In this document: positions 1-5,899 of the stretch, in pieces
Layout: the number at the start of each line of letters is the position of its first letter
Position numbering within the stretch: position 1 is the stretch's first letter
Origin: DSBX01 sp046484845
Lineage (GTDB): Bacteria > Hydrothermota > Tepidihabitantia > Tepidihabitantales > Tepidihabitantaceae
Direction: 5' to 3'
Length of the DNA stretch: 14,414 nt
NCBI GenBank assembly: GCA_046484845.1
Contig: JAWOIB010000195.1
Coordinates: 1-14,414 of the forward strand
Translations under genes and position numbers: made by a program
The notes under the pieces: generated by a model
The model's database searches: none
The model's input: only the letters and a program-made list of their open reading frames with translations
Told to the model about the DNA's origin: nothing

Positions 1-107
1 GGTTTTGGTTGCGAACGTTCGGCGGCCGACTGAGTCTCACGGGCCGAGTTTACCGGTCCTGCCCGGCCCGGTCAACCCCGCGCCCTGCCCCGACCCGCAT
101 TCCGTGA

Positions 108-311
108 ATGGCCCGGTCGGTAACCCGGGTGCTTGCCGGGCCGGTGACGCGGCCGGTAACCGGGCGGAACGCCGGGCGGGTTACCCGCCGGGCTGCCGCC
201 CGGATGGCCGGTCGGATGATGCGCCGGATGACACGCCGGGTGAGCCGGGAAATGACCGGCCGGGTCGCTCTCCGGGTTACCGGCCCGATGACCGGGGGGA
301 TGACCCGGGGG
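108..311. repeat. Degenerate 12-bp tandem repeat array, 17 units
   Basis: Seventeen consecutive units of exactly 12 bp can be laid out without an indel from 108 to 311. The approximate consensus is RTGACCSGSCGG; most units begin with ATG, GTG or GTT/GTA and end in CGG. Because 12 is a multiple of three, every frame through the array reads as a four-residue repeat (one frame gives units such as VTRR, MAGR and MTGR) and few stops occur, which explains the long open frames on both strands. None of those frames has a ribosome binding site or a recognisable domain, so I call this a non-coding minisatellite-like array. A diverged remnant of a coding repeat cannot be excluded. Confidence 0.75.
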
Positions 312-366
312 GTAGGGGAGGGGGGAAATTCGGACCGGGCCCAAGTGGCACGGGGTTATGCGGTTG

Positions 367-388
367 CGGCGAATCGCCGAAATCGGCG
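367..388. other. Two overlapping, mutually exclusive hairpins
   Basis: CGGCG-AAT-CGCCG (367-379) and CGCCGA-AA-TCGGCG (375-388) share the CGCCG at 375-379, so only one can form at a time. The element lies between the 12-bp array and the REP-like cluster, in sequence with no gene. There is no T-tract, so it is not an obvious terminator. It may simply reflect the GC-rich composition. Confidence 0.3.
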
Positions 389-443
389 GTGGATAGTAAT
401 CACTAACCTTGGCCTGCCGAGATTCGCAGGAATCGGGGCCGCT

Positions 444-471
444 TGTGGGAGTGACATTCTTGTCACGATTG
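444..471 (+). repeat. REP-like palindromic element, copy 1 (28 nt)
   Basis: The element is TGTGGGAG, then a 14-nt hairpin (TGACA-TTCT-TGTCA), then CGATTG. The stem extends by one G-C pair into the flanks, giving GTGACATTCTTGTCAC at 451-466. The same 8-nt and 6-nt flanks surround a different hairpin on the opposite strand at 560-587. This is the layout of bacterial REP elements: a constant shoulder, a variable stem and a tetraloop. No transposase (RAYT) gene is present in the window. Confidence 0.7.
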
Positions 472-493
472 GGTTCTGTCCGGGTCCCTCCTG

Positions 494-539
494 TGTGGGT
501 GCTGTTCCTACAGTTTCTGTGACATTCTTGTCACGATTG
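494..539 (+). repeat. REP-like element, copy 2 (extended form)
   Basis: TGTGGGTG (494-501) is followed by an 18-nt insertion containing a CTGT-TCCT-ACAG hairpin, then the same TGACA-TTCT-TGTCA hairpin and CGATTG seen in copy 1. Bases 495-546 recur identically at 626-677 as a 52-bp direct repeat offset by 131 bp. The insertion lets TGTGGG pair with CCTACA through one G-U pair, so this copy can form two hairpins in a row. Confidence 0.7.
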
Positions 540-559
540 AGGCCTGCCCGGAAGGAAGG

Positions 560-587
560 CAATCGCGGTCGGGAGACCGCTCCCACA
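560..587 (-). repeat. REP-like element with a variant stem (28 nt)
   Basis: Read on the minus strand, this is TGTGGGAG, the hairpin CGGTC-TCCC-GACCG, then CGATTG. Flanks, total length (28 nt), stem length and loop length match copy 1, but the stem and loop bases are replaced. Both sides of the stem change together, so pairing is kept. It lies in opposite orientation between the two copies of the 52-bp direct repeat. Its shoulder and stem recall Pseudomonas REP sequences of the type GTAGGAGCGGG, a resemblance recalled from memory and not searched. Confidence 0.7.
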
Positions 588-599
588 GAACCAGGACGG

Positions 600-622
600 G
601 AGAGAAGAGCAATGGTTCTCTC
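600..622. other. Small hairpin between REP-like copies
   Basis: GAGAGAA (600-606) pairs with TTCTCTC (616-622) around a 9-nt loop. It sits between the inverted REP-like element and the second 52-bp repeat copy. No function is evident. Confidence 0.3.
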
Positions 623-625
623 TCG

Positions 626-677
626 GTGGGTGCTGTTCCTACAGTTTCTGTGACATTCTTGTCACGATTGAGGCCTG
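626..677 (+). repeat. REP-like element, copy 3 (second copy of the 52-bp direct repeat)
   Basis: Bases 626-677 are identical to 495-546 and contain the same two hairpins, CTGT-TCCT-ACAG and GTGACA-TTCT-TGTCAC (650-665), followed by CGATTGAGGCCTG. Identity stops at 625, where G replaces the T at 494. Perfect identity over 52 bp suggests recent duplication or gene conversion. Confidence 0.7.
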
Positions 678-688
678 TTGGCCGGTCA

Positions 689-706
689 GTGGGTCCGCTT
701 CCACAG
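689..706 (+). repeat. Partial REP-like hairpin downstream of the exported-protein gene
   Basis: GTGGGTCCGCTTCCACAG matches the first half of the 52-bp repeat (GTGGGTGCTGTTCCTACAG) with a changed centre and one fewer base. GTGG and CCAC can pair. It lies 10 bp beyond the stop codon of the minus-strand gene at 717, so on that strand it is the first structure in the 3' untranslated region and could help end or protect the transcript. There is no T-tract. Confidence 0.45.
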
Positions 707-716
707 GAAGCCGGGC

Positions 717-1628
717 CTATTCGAGCACGACCAGTTTCTGCGTTGCCTGGAACCCGGCCGCTTCGAGCCTGGCGAGGTAGACCCCGCGACCGAGGCCGCG
801 CAGGTCCAGCGGCATTGCCGCCTGACCACTGCCGGTCGTCGCCTGCCGGAACACTTCCCGTCCGGTCGCGTCGTACACGCGAACGCTCGCCGACCCGGGC
901 CCGGGCAGGCTGTAGCGCAAGGTGGCAAGCCCGCCCGCGAGCGGGTTCGGGCCGATGGTGAACCCGACCGGCGCGGGGACCGGTTCCGGCTCCGCGACCG
1001 CGGTCGGCGGTTCGTGGGTCACGATGAGCCAGGGCGAGTCGCTGCGCGGCTGGTTGTTCCAGCCGATTATCCAGCCGCGCTTGGTCAGGATGCTGGAGTA
1101 GTCGTACCCGACCAGCCCGAACGCAACCCAGCCCCGGGCGAGGGAGTTGCGGATGTGGTTGACGCCGATCGGACCGAGGTCGGTCGTGTCGAACACCCGG
1201 CCCATCGGGCCCATCGCGCAGACCTCGCTGTTGTGGATGGCGTTGTACAGGGCCTGGGCCCCGGTCGTTACCGGGTCCAAGTTGAGGCAGGTCCAGGCCA
1301 GGCCCATGCTGTGCTCGAAGTAGGTGATGATGTGGTGAACCCGGGCGCCGGTGATGGTCACCGTGTCGGGCAGGGCGGAGAGGTCGAACTTGAACCAGCC
1401 GACCCGCTCGGTGGCCGAGGGCGGGTGGAGCACGATTTCCCTCTCGATCTTGACCAGCCCGAAGTCGTTCTTGCCGTACTGCGAGCCGTTGTAGGCGCAA
1501 TGGCCGGTGGCGTACTCGTACTCGAAGGTCGGGAGCGCGATTTCGCCGTCCGTCGGCCCGGCGAGCAGCGCCGGGGTGGACGCCAGCGCCGCCAGCAGAA
1601 CCGCGGCCCGGAGCACTACTGCTGTCAT
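717..1628 (-). CDS. Exported protein with DNRLRE/CBM-like domain and type IX-type C-terminal sorting domain
   Basis: This 303-residue protein has a typical signal peptide: MTAVVLRAAVLLAALASTPALLAG, with a hydrophobic core at about 5-18 and cleavage near Ala-23 or Gly-24. Residues ~25-190 include a stretch resembling DNRLRE/CBM96-type secreted modules (WFKFDLSALPDTVTITGARV). After a Pro/Glu-rich linker, residues ~221-303 match the Por secretion C-terminal sorting domain, with GPNP, a VRVYDATGREV strand and GVYLARL near the end. Such a domain normally directs export through T9SS and is then removed. I chose the ATG at 1628: the open frame reaches 1670, but that TTG is part of the -35 box. GGGTGA lies 5 nt upstream of the ATG. 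The substrate is unknown. REP-like elements follow the stop codon. Confidence 0.75.
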   Translation of the reverse strand: MTAVVLRAAVLLAALASTPALLAGPTDGEIALPTFEYEYATGHCAYNGSQYGKNDFGLVKIEREIVLHPPSATERVGWFKFDLSALPDTVTITGARVHHIITYFEHSMGLAWTCLNLDPVTTGAQALYNAIHNSEVCAMGPMGRVFDTTDLGPIGVNHIRNSLARGWVAFGLVGYDYSSILTKRGWIIGWNNQPRSDSPWLIVTHEPPTAVAEPEPVPAPVGFTIGPNPLAGGLATLRYSLPGPGSASVRVYDATGREVFRQATTGSGQAAMPLDLRGLGRGVYLARLEAAGFQATQKLVVLE

Positions 1629-1642
1629 CAGCTTCACCCGAC

Positions 1643-1670
1643 AGCATATCACATCCGCAAGGGCTGTCAA
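1643..1670 (-). promoter_or_regulatory. Promoter for the exported-protein gene
   Basis: On the minus strand TTGACA (1665-1670) and TATGCT (1643-1648) are separated by 16 bp, with TGA just before the -10 giving an extended -10 look. Transcription should start near 1636, leaving a leader of only about 8 nt before the ATG at 1628. It lies back to back with the plus-strand promoter at 1687-1714. Confidence 0.7.
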
Positions 1671-1686
1671 TGCCCGGGACCCGGCG

Positions 1687-1714
1687 TTGCCTGCGGCCCG
1701 GGCCGGGCTAGAAT
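1687..1714 (+). promoter_or_regulatory. Probable leaderless promoter for the membrane methyltransferase gene
   Basis: TTGCCT (1687-1692), a 16-bp spacer and TAGAAT (1709-1714) are followed by 6 nt and then the GTG start at 1721. Transcription would begin at or next to the start codon, and no Shine-Dalgarno sequence is visible. The geometry is identical to that of the promoter at 10501-10528. Confidence 0.6.
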
Positions 1715-1720
1715 CCCGGC

Positions 1721-2332
1721 GTGAGTTTCTTCGCCGCGGCCCAACTCGCCGGGCTCGGGCTGTTCTTCGGGCTCGCCGCCGGGCGCGCGGTGCGCCTGCG
1801 CCGCCGGGCGCGGCTGAACGCGGTCGCCCCGGGCCGGGCCAGCCGGCTGGCGCTGGTCGCGCTGGTGGTGACCTGGTGCTGGGCGATGCTGGTGCTCTGG
1901 TACGCGCTGCCGGTCGGCGGCCGGCCGCTACTGCCCCCGCTCGACACCCGGATCTGGGACGCCATACCCGTGCGGCTGGCCGGGCTGGCGCTGGTCGCGG
2001 CCGGGTTCGCGCTCAACGTCCTCGCCCACCGGGCGCTGGGCGACAACTGGCGGCTGGGCATCGACGAGCGCCACCCTGGCCGGCTGGTGACCTCCGGGGT
2101 GTACCGGTTTTCCCGGCATCCCATCTACCTGTTCTTCAATCTGTATTTCCTGGGCACGTTCCTCATCGAGGGCCGGCCGCTGTTGCTGGCGTGGTGGGTG
2201 GTGGTGGCGGTGCTCCTGCATTTCGAGGCCCGGCAGGAGGAGCGGTTTCTCGCCGGCCGGTTCGGCGCGGCCTGGCAGGCTTACCGCGCCCGGGTGCGCC
2301 GCTACTGGGGCCGCAGGCCGGCCGCGGCGTAG
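1721..2332 (+). CDS. Membrane methyltransferase of the isoprenylcysteine carboxyl methyltransferase (ICMT/PEMT-like) family
   Basis: This 203-residue integral membrane protein has hydrophobic segments at about 4-20, 42-64, 83-103, 134-149 and 152-167. The family signature is clear at 122-136 (LVTSGVYRFSRHPIY), followed by the conserved Glu, Phe and Tyr pattern at 174-188 (EERFLAGRFGAAWQAY). Members use S-adenosylmethionine to methylate lipophilic substrates; bacterial homologues act on varied targets, so the substrate here cannot be assigned. The start is GTG at 1721, chosen because the hydrophobic N-terminus fits the family and a -10 box ends 7 nt upstream. Its last 31 bp overlap the convergent gene ending at 2302, and no terminator is visible between them. 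Confidence 0.8.
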   Translation: MSFFAAAQLAGLGLFFGLAAGRAVRLRRRARLNAVAPGRASRLALVALVVTWCWAMLVLWYALPVGGRPLLPPLDTRIWDAIPVRLAGLALVAAGFALNVLAHRALGDNWRLGIDERHPGRLVTSGVYRFSRHPIYLFFNLYFLGTFLIEGRPLLLAWWVVVAVLLHFEARQEERFLAGRFGAAWQAYRARVRRYWGRRPAAA

Positions 2333-3282
2333 TCGCGGTACCGGAACCATTCGAGCAGGGCCGGGTTCTCCGGCACCGGCCGGACCAGCCGGTACCGGCC
2401 GCCTGCCGGCGCTTCGATTTCGAGCCAGTCCGGGTCCGCCCCGCACAGCGACCAGTATTCCGGCCCGGGTACCGTCGGTTCCGGCCGGGCTTCCTCCGCC
2501 GGTTCTTCGGGCGGTTCCGGGAGCAGGTCTTCCCCGGCCGCGGCCGCGAAGTCCTGCGCCGCGTCGATGACCAGCCGGTCGCGCCGGGCGTATAGCCGGA
2601 GCAGGGGCGCGAAAATCACCCCGGTGTCGGTCGCCCGCGACCGGGCCGCCCGGCAGTGGAACAGGTCGTCTTCCCCGACCGCGCCGTAGCTGAACCCGAA
2701 GCTGAACCGGTTGGTGCCGATGGTGAAACTGCGGAAGATGCCGTCCGGGCTGCGGTACAGCCCGGTGCCCAGCGCCCATTCCTGCAGGCAGCGGGCGACG
2801 TTGTCTTCGTCGGCCGGGTAGCCGGGCTGGGGCAGGACCGATTCGATGCGTTCGCACCGGGCCAGCGTCGCCGGCCGGCCCGAGGGCAGGACAAGCTGCA
2901 ACCGGTCCCCGGACAGCCGCTCGACCGGCCGGCCTTCCCGCCCGAGCACCAGTTCTTCCCCGGTCAGCGCCATGTCCAGCTCCGCCCGGCCGAGGTCCAG
3001 CTCGCGGTCGAGGTCGTTGTCGAACACCAGATCGGTGCCGACCTCCGGATCCCGGGCCTTGAGCACCACCCGGTTGCCCGCGACGTCGAACAGCGCCAGC
3101 GCCCGGGCGTCGAAAATCACCGTCTCGTCCCCGGTCTCGACCCGGCTGAGCGCCACCGCCACCCGGCCGTGGGCCGGCTGGCCGGGCGCGGCGCCGTATC
3201 GCTCGAACAGCAGCGCAAACCCGGGGGTACGGACGAGCAGGGCGTGCCGCTCCGCCCAGACGCCCCAGGAGCGGTCAATCAT
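2302..3282 (-). CDS. Conserved-looking hypothetical protein, last gene of the minus-strand run
   Basis: I do not recognise this 326-residue protein. It has no signal peptide or membrane segment, so it is probably cytoplasmic. Residues 1-245 read as alternating strands rich in charged residues, with a Gly/Phe/aromatic stretch at 180-200 (DGIFRSFTIGTNRFSFGFSY). A Pro/Glu linker at ~254-273 leads to a short C-terminal segment. Four cysteines (143, 165, 210, 280) are scattered, with no zinc-site spacing. Codon use and strong GC bias match the neighbours, and no overlapping frame encodes a known domain, which supports a real gene. It starts 33 nt after the phosphoribosyltransferase stop without a clear ribosome binding site. 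Its 3' end overlaps the convergent methyltransferase gene by 31 bp. Confidence 0.65.
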   Translation of the reverse strand: MIDRSWGVWAERHALLVRTPGFALLFERYGAAPGQPAHGRVAVALSRVETGDETVIFDARALALFDVAGNRVVLKARDPEVGTDLVFDNDLDRELDLGRAELDMALTGEELVLGREGRPVERLSGDRLQLVLPSGRPATLARCERIESVLPQPGYPADEDNVARCLQEWALGTGLYRSPDGIFRSFTIGTNRFSFGFSYGAVGEDDLFHCRAARSRATDTGVIFAPLLRLYARRDRLVIDAAQDFAAAAGEDLLPEPPEEPAEEARPEPTVPGPEYWSLCGADPDWLEIEAPAGGRYRLVRPVPENPALLEWFRYRDYAAAGLRPQ

Positions 3283-3315
3283 CGCGGGCGCGGGGTTGGG
3301 CCGGTCACGACCGGG

Positions 3316-4374
3316 TCAGGCCGGGTCGGCGGGCGGCTGGATATGGTGGTACTCGAGACCGTGGCGGGCGTGCCAGGCGGCCGGGTCCGCAAAGTACTCG
3401 TCCACTTCACGCGCCTCGCGGTCGGTGAGCAGGCTGATTTCGCGCGGGACCTTGGGCGACAGCGCCGCCCGCCGGTCGGTGAGGTACCAGAGCTGGACCC
3501 CGAGCGCGGCCAGGTCCTTGTCCCCGCCCTGGCGCCGGTCGAACACCACGAAGCAGGCCTCGATTTCCCCGCCCCAGTCCCGGATTTCGCTGATGACCCG
3601 GGCCTTGGTCCAGCCCCGGACCAGCGTGTCGTCCACCAACAGGACCTTCTTGCGGAACAGCTCGTGGCTCTTCACGCCCTCGAACGGGGTCGCGTCCTGG
3701 TGGCGCTGCTCGCGCCGGGCGAAGAACATCGGCTTGCACAGCCGCTGGGCGAGGTTGGCCGCCAGCGCGATCGAGCCCGCCTCGATGCCGCAGATGGCGT
3801 CAAACTCGAGGTTGCGCAGCAGCAGCGCGGCCGAGCCGAGCACGAAATCGTTGACTTCCGGGTAGTTCGCCAGTCCCTTGACGTCGATGTAAATCGGGCT
3901 GCGGTTGCGGCGCATGTCCACGTGGAACAGCGGCGAGAGGTCGCCCAGGCTGACCTTAATCGCCCCGATCTGCCAGAGCACCGCCGCTACCGTCTCCGCC
4001 AGGTTGCCCGCCATCATCCGGCGCACCGCCAGCAGGTCCGGCCGGACGATAAGCTGGCGGCGCAGCAGCCGGAAGAACCGGTTCGCCTCCTCGCCCGGGA
4101 ACTGGAACCCGAGCCGGGTGTTCTCGATGTCGTACACGACATGGAACCGGCCCAGCCGGCCGTCACCGGCGAGGATTTCCCAGCTGTCGGCGTTGGCCTC
4201 GCGCACCCGGTCCCCGAGCCGGTCCGCGGCCGGGTTGACCACCGCCCGGCAGGTGTCGAACACGTCCCGGGCGAGGTCCTCCGCCTCGCGGTACTCGAGG
4301 ATGTAGGGGGTGACCGCCTCGACCAGCCCGTCCCCGGACTCGATGGCCCGGAGCGGGACCTGAACCAGTTTCAT
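3316..4374 (-). CDS. Orotate phosphoribosyltransferase-like protein with an extra N-terminal domain
   Basis: The last ~220 of 352 residues follow orotate phosphoribosyltransferase. IGAIKVSLGDLSP at 136-148 and SPIYID at 159-164 match that family's hood and substrate region, and a PRPP-binding motif lies at 244-256 (VLLVDDTLVRGWT). Orotate enzymes join PRPP to orotate to make OMP in pyrimidine synthesis. Two features are unusual. The PRPP motif reads DDTLVRG, closer to amidophosphoribosyltransferase (DDSIVRG) than to the usual orotate form (EDVxTTGGS). The catalytic loop at 220-227 reads RREQRHQD, where the family expects Lys residues followed by His-Gly. Residues 1-~125 are an unrecognised extension; stand-alone PyrE is nearer 200 residues. 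Its ATG shares one base with the coaE stop (TGATG), so translation is probably coupled. The enzyme class is secure, the substrate is not. Confidence 0.7.
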   Translation of the reverse strand: MKLVQVPLRAIESGDGLVEAVTPYILEYREAEDLARDVFDTCRAVVNPAADRLGDRVREANADSWEILAGDGRLGRFHVVYDIENTRLGFQFPGEEANRFFRLLRRQLIVRPDLLAVRRMMAGNLAETVAAVLWQIGAIKVSLGDLSPLFHVDMRRNRSPIYIDVKGLANYPEVNDFVLGSAALLLRNLEFDAICGIEAGSIALAANLAQRLCKPMFFARREQRHQDATPFEGVKSHELFRKKVLLVDDTLVRGWTKARVISEIRDWGGEIEACFVVFDRRQGGDKDLAALGVQLWYLTDRRAALSPKVPREISLLTDREAREVDEYFADPAAWHARHGLEYHHIQPPADPA

Positions 4375-5108
4375 CAGCCCCGGCGTGCGCGCCGGGCCGG
4401 GGACGGTTTCCGGGCCGCGGCCTTGCCGGCCTTCGCCCGGGCGGGCGGCGCGGGCGCCGCCCGGTCCCGGCCGTTTTCCGGCAGCACCGCCTGGCAGCGG
4501 TTGCTGTAGAAGAAATTCCAGAGCGCCCGGGACTTGCGCTTGAGCTCCGCGAGCGAGCCCTTGTTCTCCAGCACGAAGTCCGCCCGTCGCCAGACTTTGC
4601 CGTCCGGCTCCTGCATCTTGAGCCGTCGCACCGCTTCCTCGCGCTCCAGCCCGGAATCGACCAGCCGCTTGACCTTCAACCGCTCCGGCGCGGTCACCAG
4701 GATGGCGACATCCATCTTCTTGTCCAGCCCGACCGTGAACAGCAGCGCGGCGTCCACGATGACCAGCCCCTTGTTGCTGCGGTCGAGCTCGTCGCAGATT
4801 CGCTGGAGGATGGCCGGGTGCGTCACCGCGTTGAGCTTCTTGAGCGCCCCGGCGCTCGCGAACGCCTTGTCCGCCAGCAGCTTGCGGTCGATCTGGCCCT
4901 CGGCATTGAGGATGCCGGCCCCGAACGCCTTGACCAGCTTGCGGTACTCGTCCGAGTTCTTGCGGAGCAGCGACTGGCCGATGGTGTCGGCGTCGATGAT
5001 TTTCGACCCGAACCGGCGCAATTCGTTGACGATGGTGGTCTTGCCCGCGCCGCTCTGGCCGCCGATGCCGACGACCAGCCGGTCCTGGTAAAGCTTGCGG
5101 TCGAACAC
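4374..5108 (-). CDS. coaE: Dephospho-CoA kinase
   Basis: This 244-residue P-loop kinase performs the last step of CoA synthesis, ATP-dependent phosphorylation of the 3'-hydroxyl of dephospho-CoA. The Walker A motif GGQSGAGKT is at 16-24, the acidic DAD at 39-41, THP at 96-98 and the lid-region arginines around 144-162. The final conserved block (ADFVLENKGS, 176-185) precedes a helix. The core ends near 210. Residues 211-244 are an Ala/Pro/Arg/Lys-rich tail not found in typical CoaE (about 200 residues). The start is GTG at 5108, two bases after the etfB stop. No strong ribosome binding site is seen, so coupling to etfB is likely. CoA is the donor of the phosphopantetheine arm carried by AcpP, encoded upstream in the same run. 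Confidence 0.9.
   Translation of the reverse strand: MFDRKLYQDRLVVGIGGQSGAGKTTIVNELRRFGSKIIDADTIGQSLLRKNSDEYRKLVKAFGAGILNAEGQIDRKLLADKAFASAGALKKLNAVTHPAILQRICDELDRSNKGLVIVDAALLFTVGLDKKMDVAILVTAPERLKVKRLVDSGLEREEAVRRLKMQEPDGKVWRRADFVLENKGSLAELKRKSRALWNFFYSNRCQAVLPENGRDRAAPAPPARAKAGKAAARKPSPARRARRG
4379..4396 (-). other. Hairpin immediately upstream of the phosphoribosyltransferase start
   Basis: CCCGGCG and CGCCGGG form a perfect 7-bp stem around a 4-nt loop, inside the last codons of coaE and 4 nt before the downstream ATG (4374). It could restrict ribosome access unless coaE is being translated. The Arg-rich tail codons could also produce it by composition alone. Confidence 0.35.
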
Positions 5109-5110
5109 GG

Positions 5111-5899
5111 CTAGAGCACCCGCGCTTCCTCGGTCAGCAGCCGGACGAGCTCCGGCACGACCTCGGCCGGTTCGCCCTCCAGCCGCCGGCCGGGCTTCCG
5201 GCCCGGGGGCAGCGCGTCACCGACCACCGCCGGCCCGGTGCCGAGCGCGGCTGTGTCGAGCCCGAGTTCGGCCGGGGCGAGGACCGGGATTTCCTTGCGC
5301 TTGGCCGCCATCATTCCCTTGAGCGTCGGGTAGCGCGGCTCGTAACCGCCCTTCTGGATCGTCACCAGGCAGGGCAGCGAAACCTTGACCACCTCGGTCG
5401 CGCCCTCGACTTCACGGTGGCAGGTCGCCTCGGTCGCGCCCGGCTCCAATTCGACCTGCGGGACGACCGCGACGTGCGGGCGGTCGAGGTACCGGGCCAC
5501 CGCCTGCGGCACCGCCGCGAGGTCGTCGTCCACCGCCTGCTTGCCGCAGAACACGATGTCGAACGACCCGCGCGCCTTGAGCACCGCGGCCAGCACCCGG
5601 CCCCGGGCCAGGAAATCGAGCTCGTCGGCGTTGTCGCCCAGCACCTGCACCGCCTCGTCCACGCCCATCGCCAGCGCGGTCTTGAGCGCGGTCCGGGTCC
5701 GCTCCGGCCCGAAGCTGACCGCGGTGACGGTCGCGTCTCCGAGCTTCTCTTTCAGCCGCAGGGCGGTCTCGATGGCGTACTCGTCGTAGGGGTTGATCAC
5801 CCACTCGACCTCGGAGAGGTCAACCCGGCCGGTGCCGGTGTTGATGTGAATCTTGGTCTCGGTCGAGGGCACCTGTTTCAAGCAGACCGCGAACTTCAT
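5111..5899 (-). CDS. etfB: Electron transfer flavoprotein, beta subunit
   Basis: At 262 residues this is full-length EtfB, the subunit that pairs with EtfA to carry electrons from flavin dehydrogenases. It opens with the family's MKFAVCLKQVPSTETKI. NPYDEYAIETALRLKE is at 36-51, and the nucleotide-binding region at 118-131 reads FCGKQAVDDDLAAV, where most relatives have GxQAIDGDT. The C-terminal block EPRYPTLKGMMAAKRKEI at 187-204 is the EtfB recognition loop. The ATG overlaps the fabF stop (ATGA), and GGAGG lies 7 nt upstream. Notably, no etfA is present: fabF precedes this gene and coaE follows. Cofactor type (AMP or a second FAD) cannot be settled by eye. Confidence 0.92.
   Translation of the reverse strand: MKFAVCLKQVPSTETKIHINTGTGRVDLSEVEWVINPYDEYAIETALRLKEKLGDATVTAVSFGPERTRTALKTALAMGVDEAVQVLGDNADELDFLARGRVLAAVLKARGSFDIVFCGKQAVDDDLAAVPQAVARYLDRPHVAVVPQVELEPGATEATCHREVEGATEVVKVSLPCLVTIQKGGYEPRYPTLKGMMAAKRKEIPVLAPAELGLDTAALGTGPAVVGDALPPGRKPGRRLEGEPAEVVPELVRLLTEEARVL

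Noticed and set aside
5..406. Open frames on both strands through the first 650 bp
   Set aside because: They are products of the 12-bp array and the REP-like repeats: low complexity, no ribosome binding site, no domain, and open in several frames at once.
451..665. GTGACATTCTTGTCAC as a transcription-factor operator
   Set aside because: It occurs three times downstream of a gene rather than at promoters, and its flanks and the variant-stem copy fit a REP-like repeat better.
508..1647. 379-codon minus-strand frame overlapping the exported-protein gene
   Set aside because: Its translation is Arg/Pro/Gly-rich without motifs, whereas the chosen frame has a signal peptide and a sorting domain.
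2656..4509. 617-codon plus-strand open frame
   Set aside because: It runs antisense to the unknown gene and the phosphoribosyltransferase. High GC content removes stops, and the translation shows no recognisable domain.
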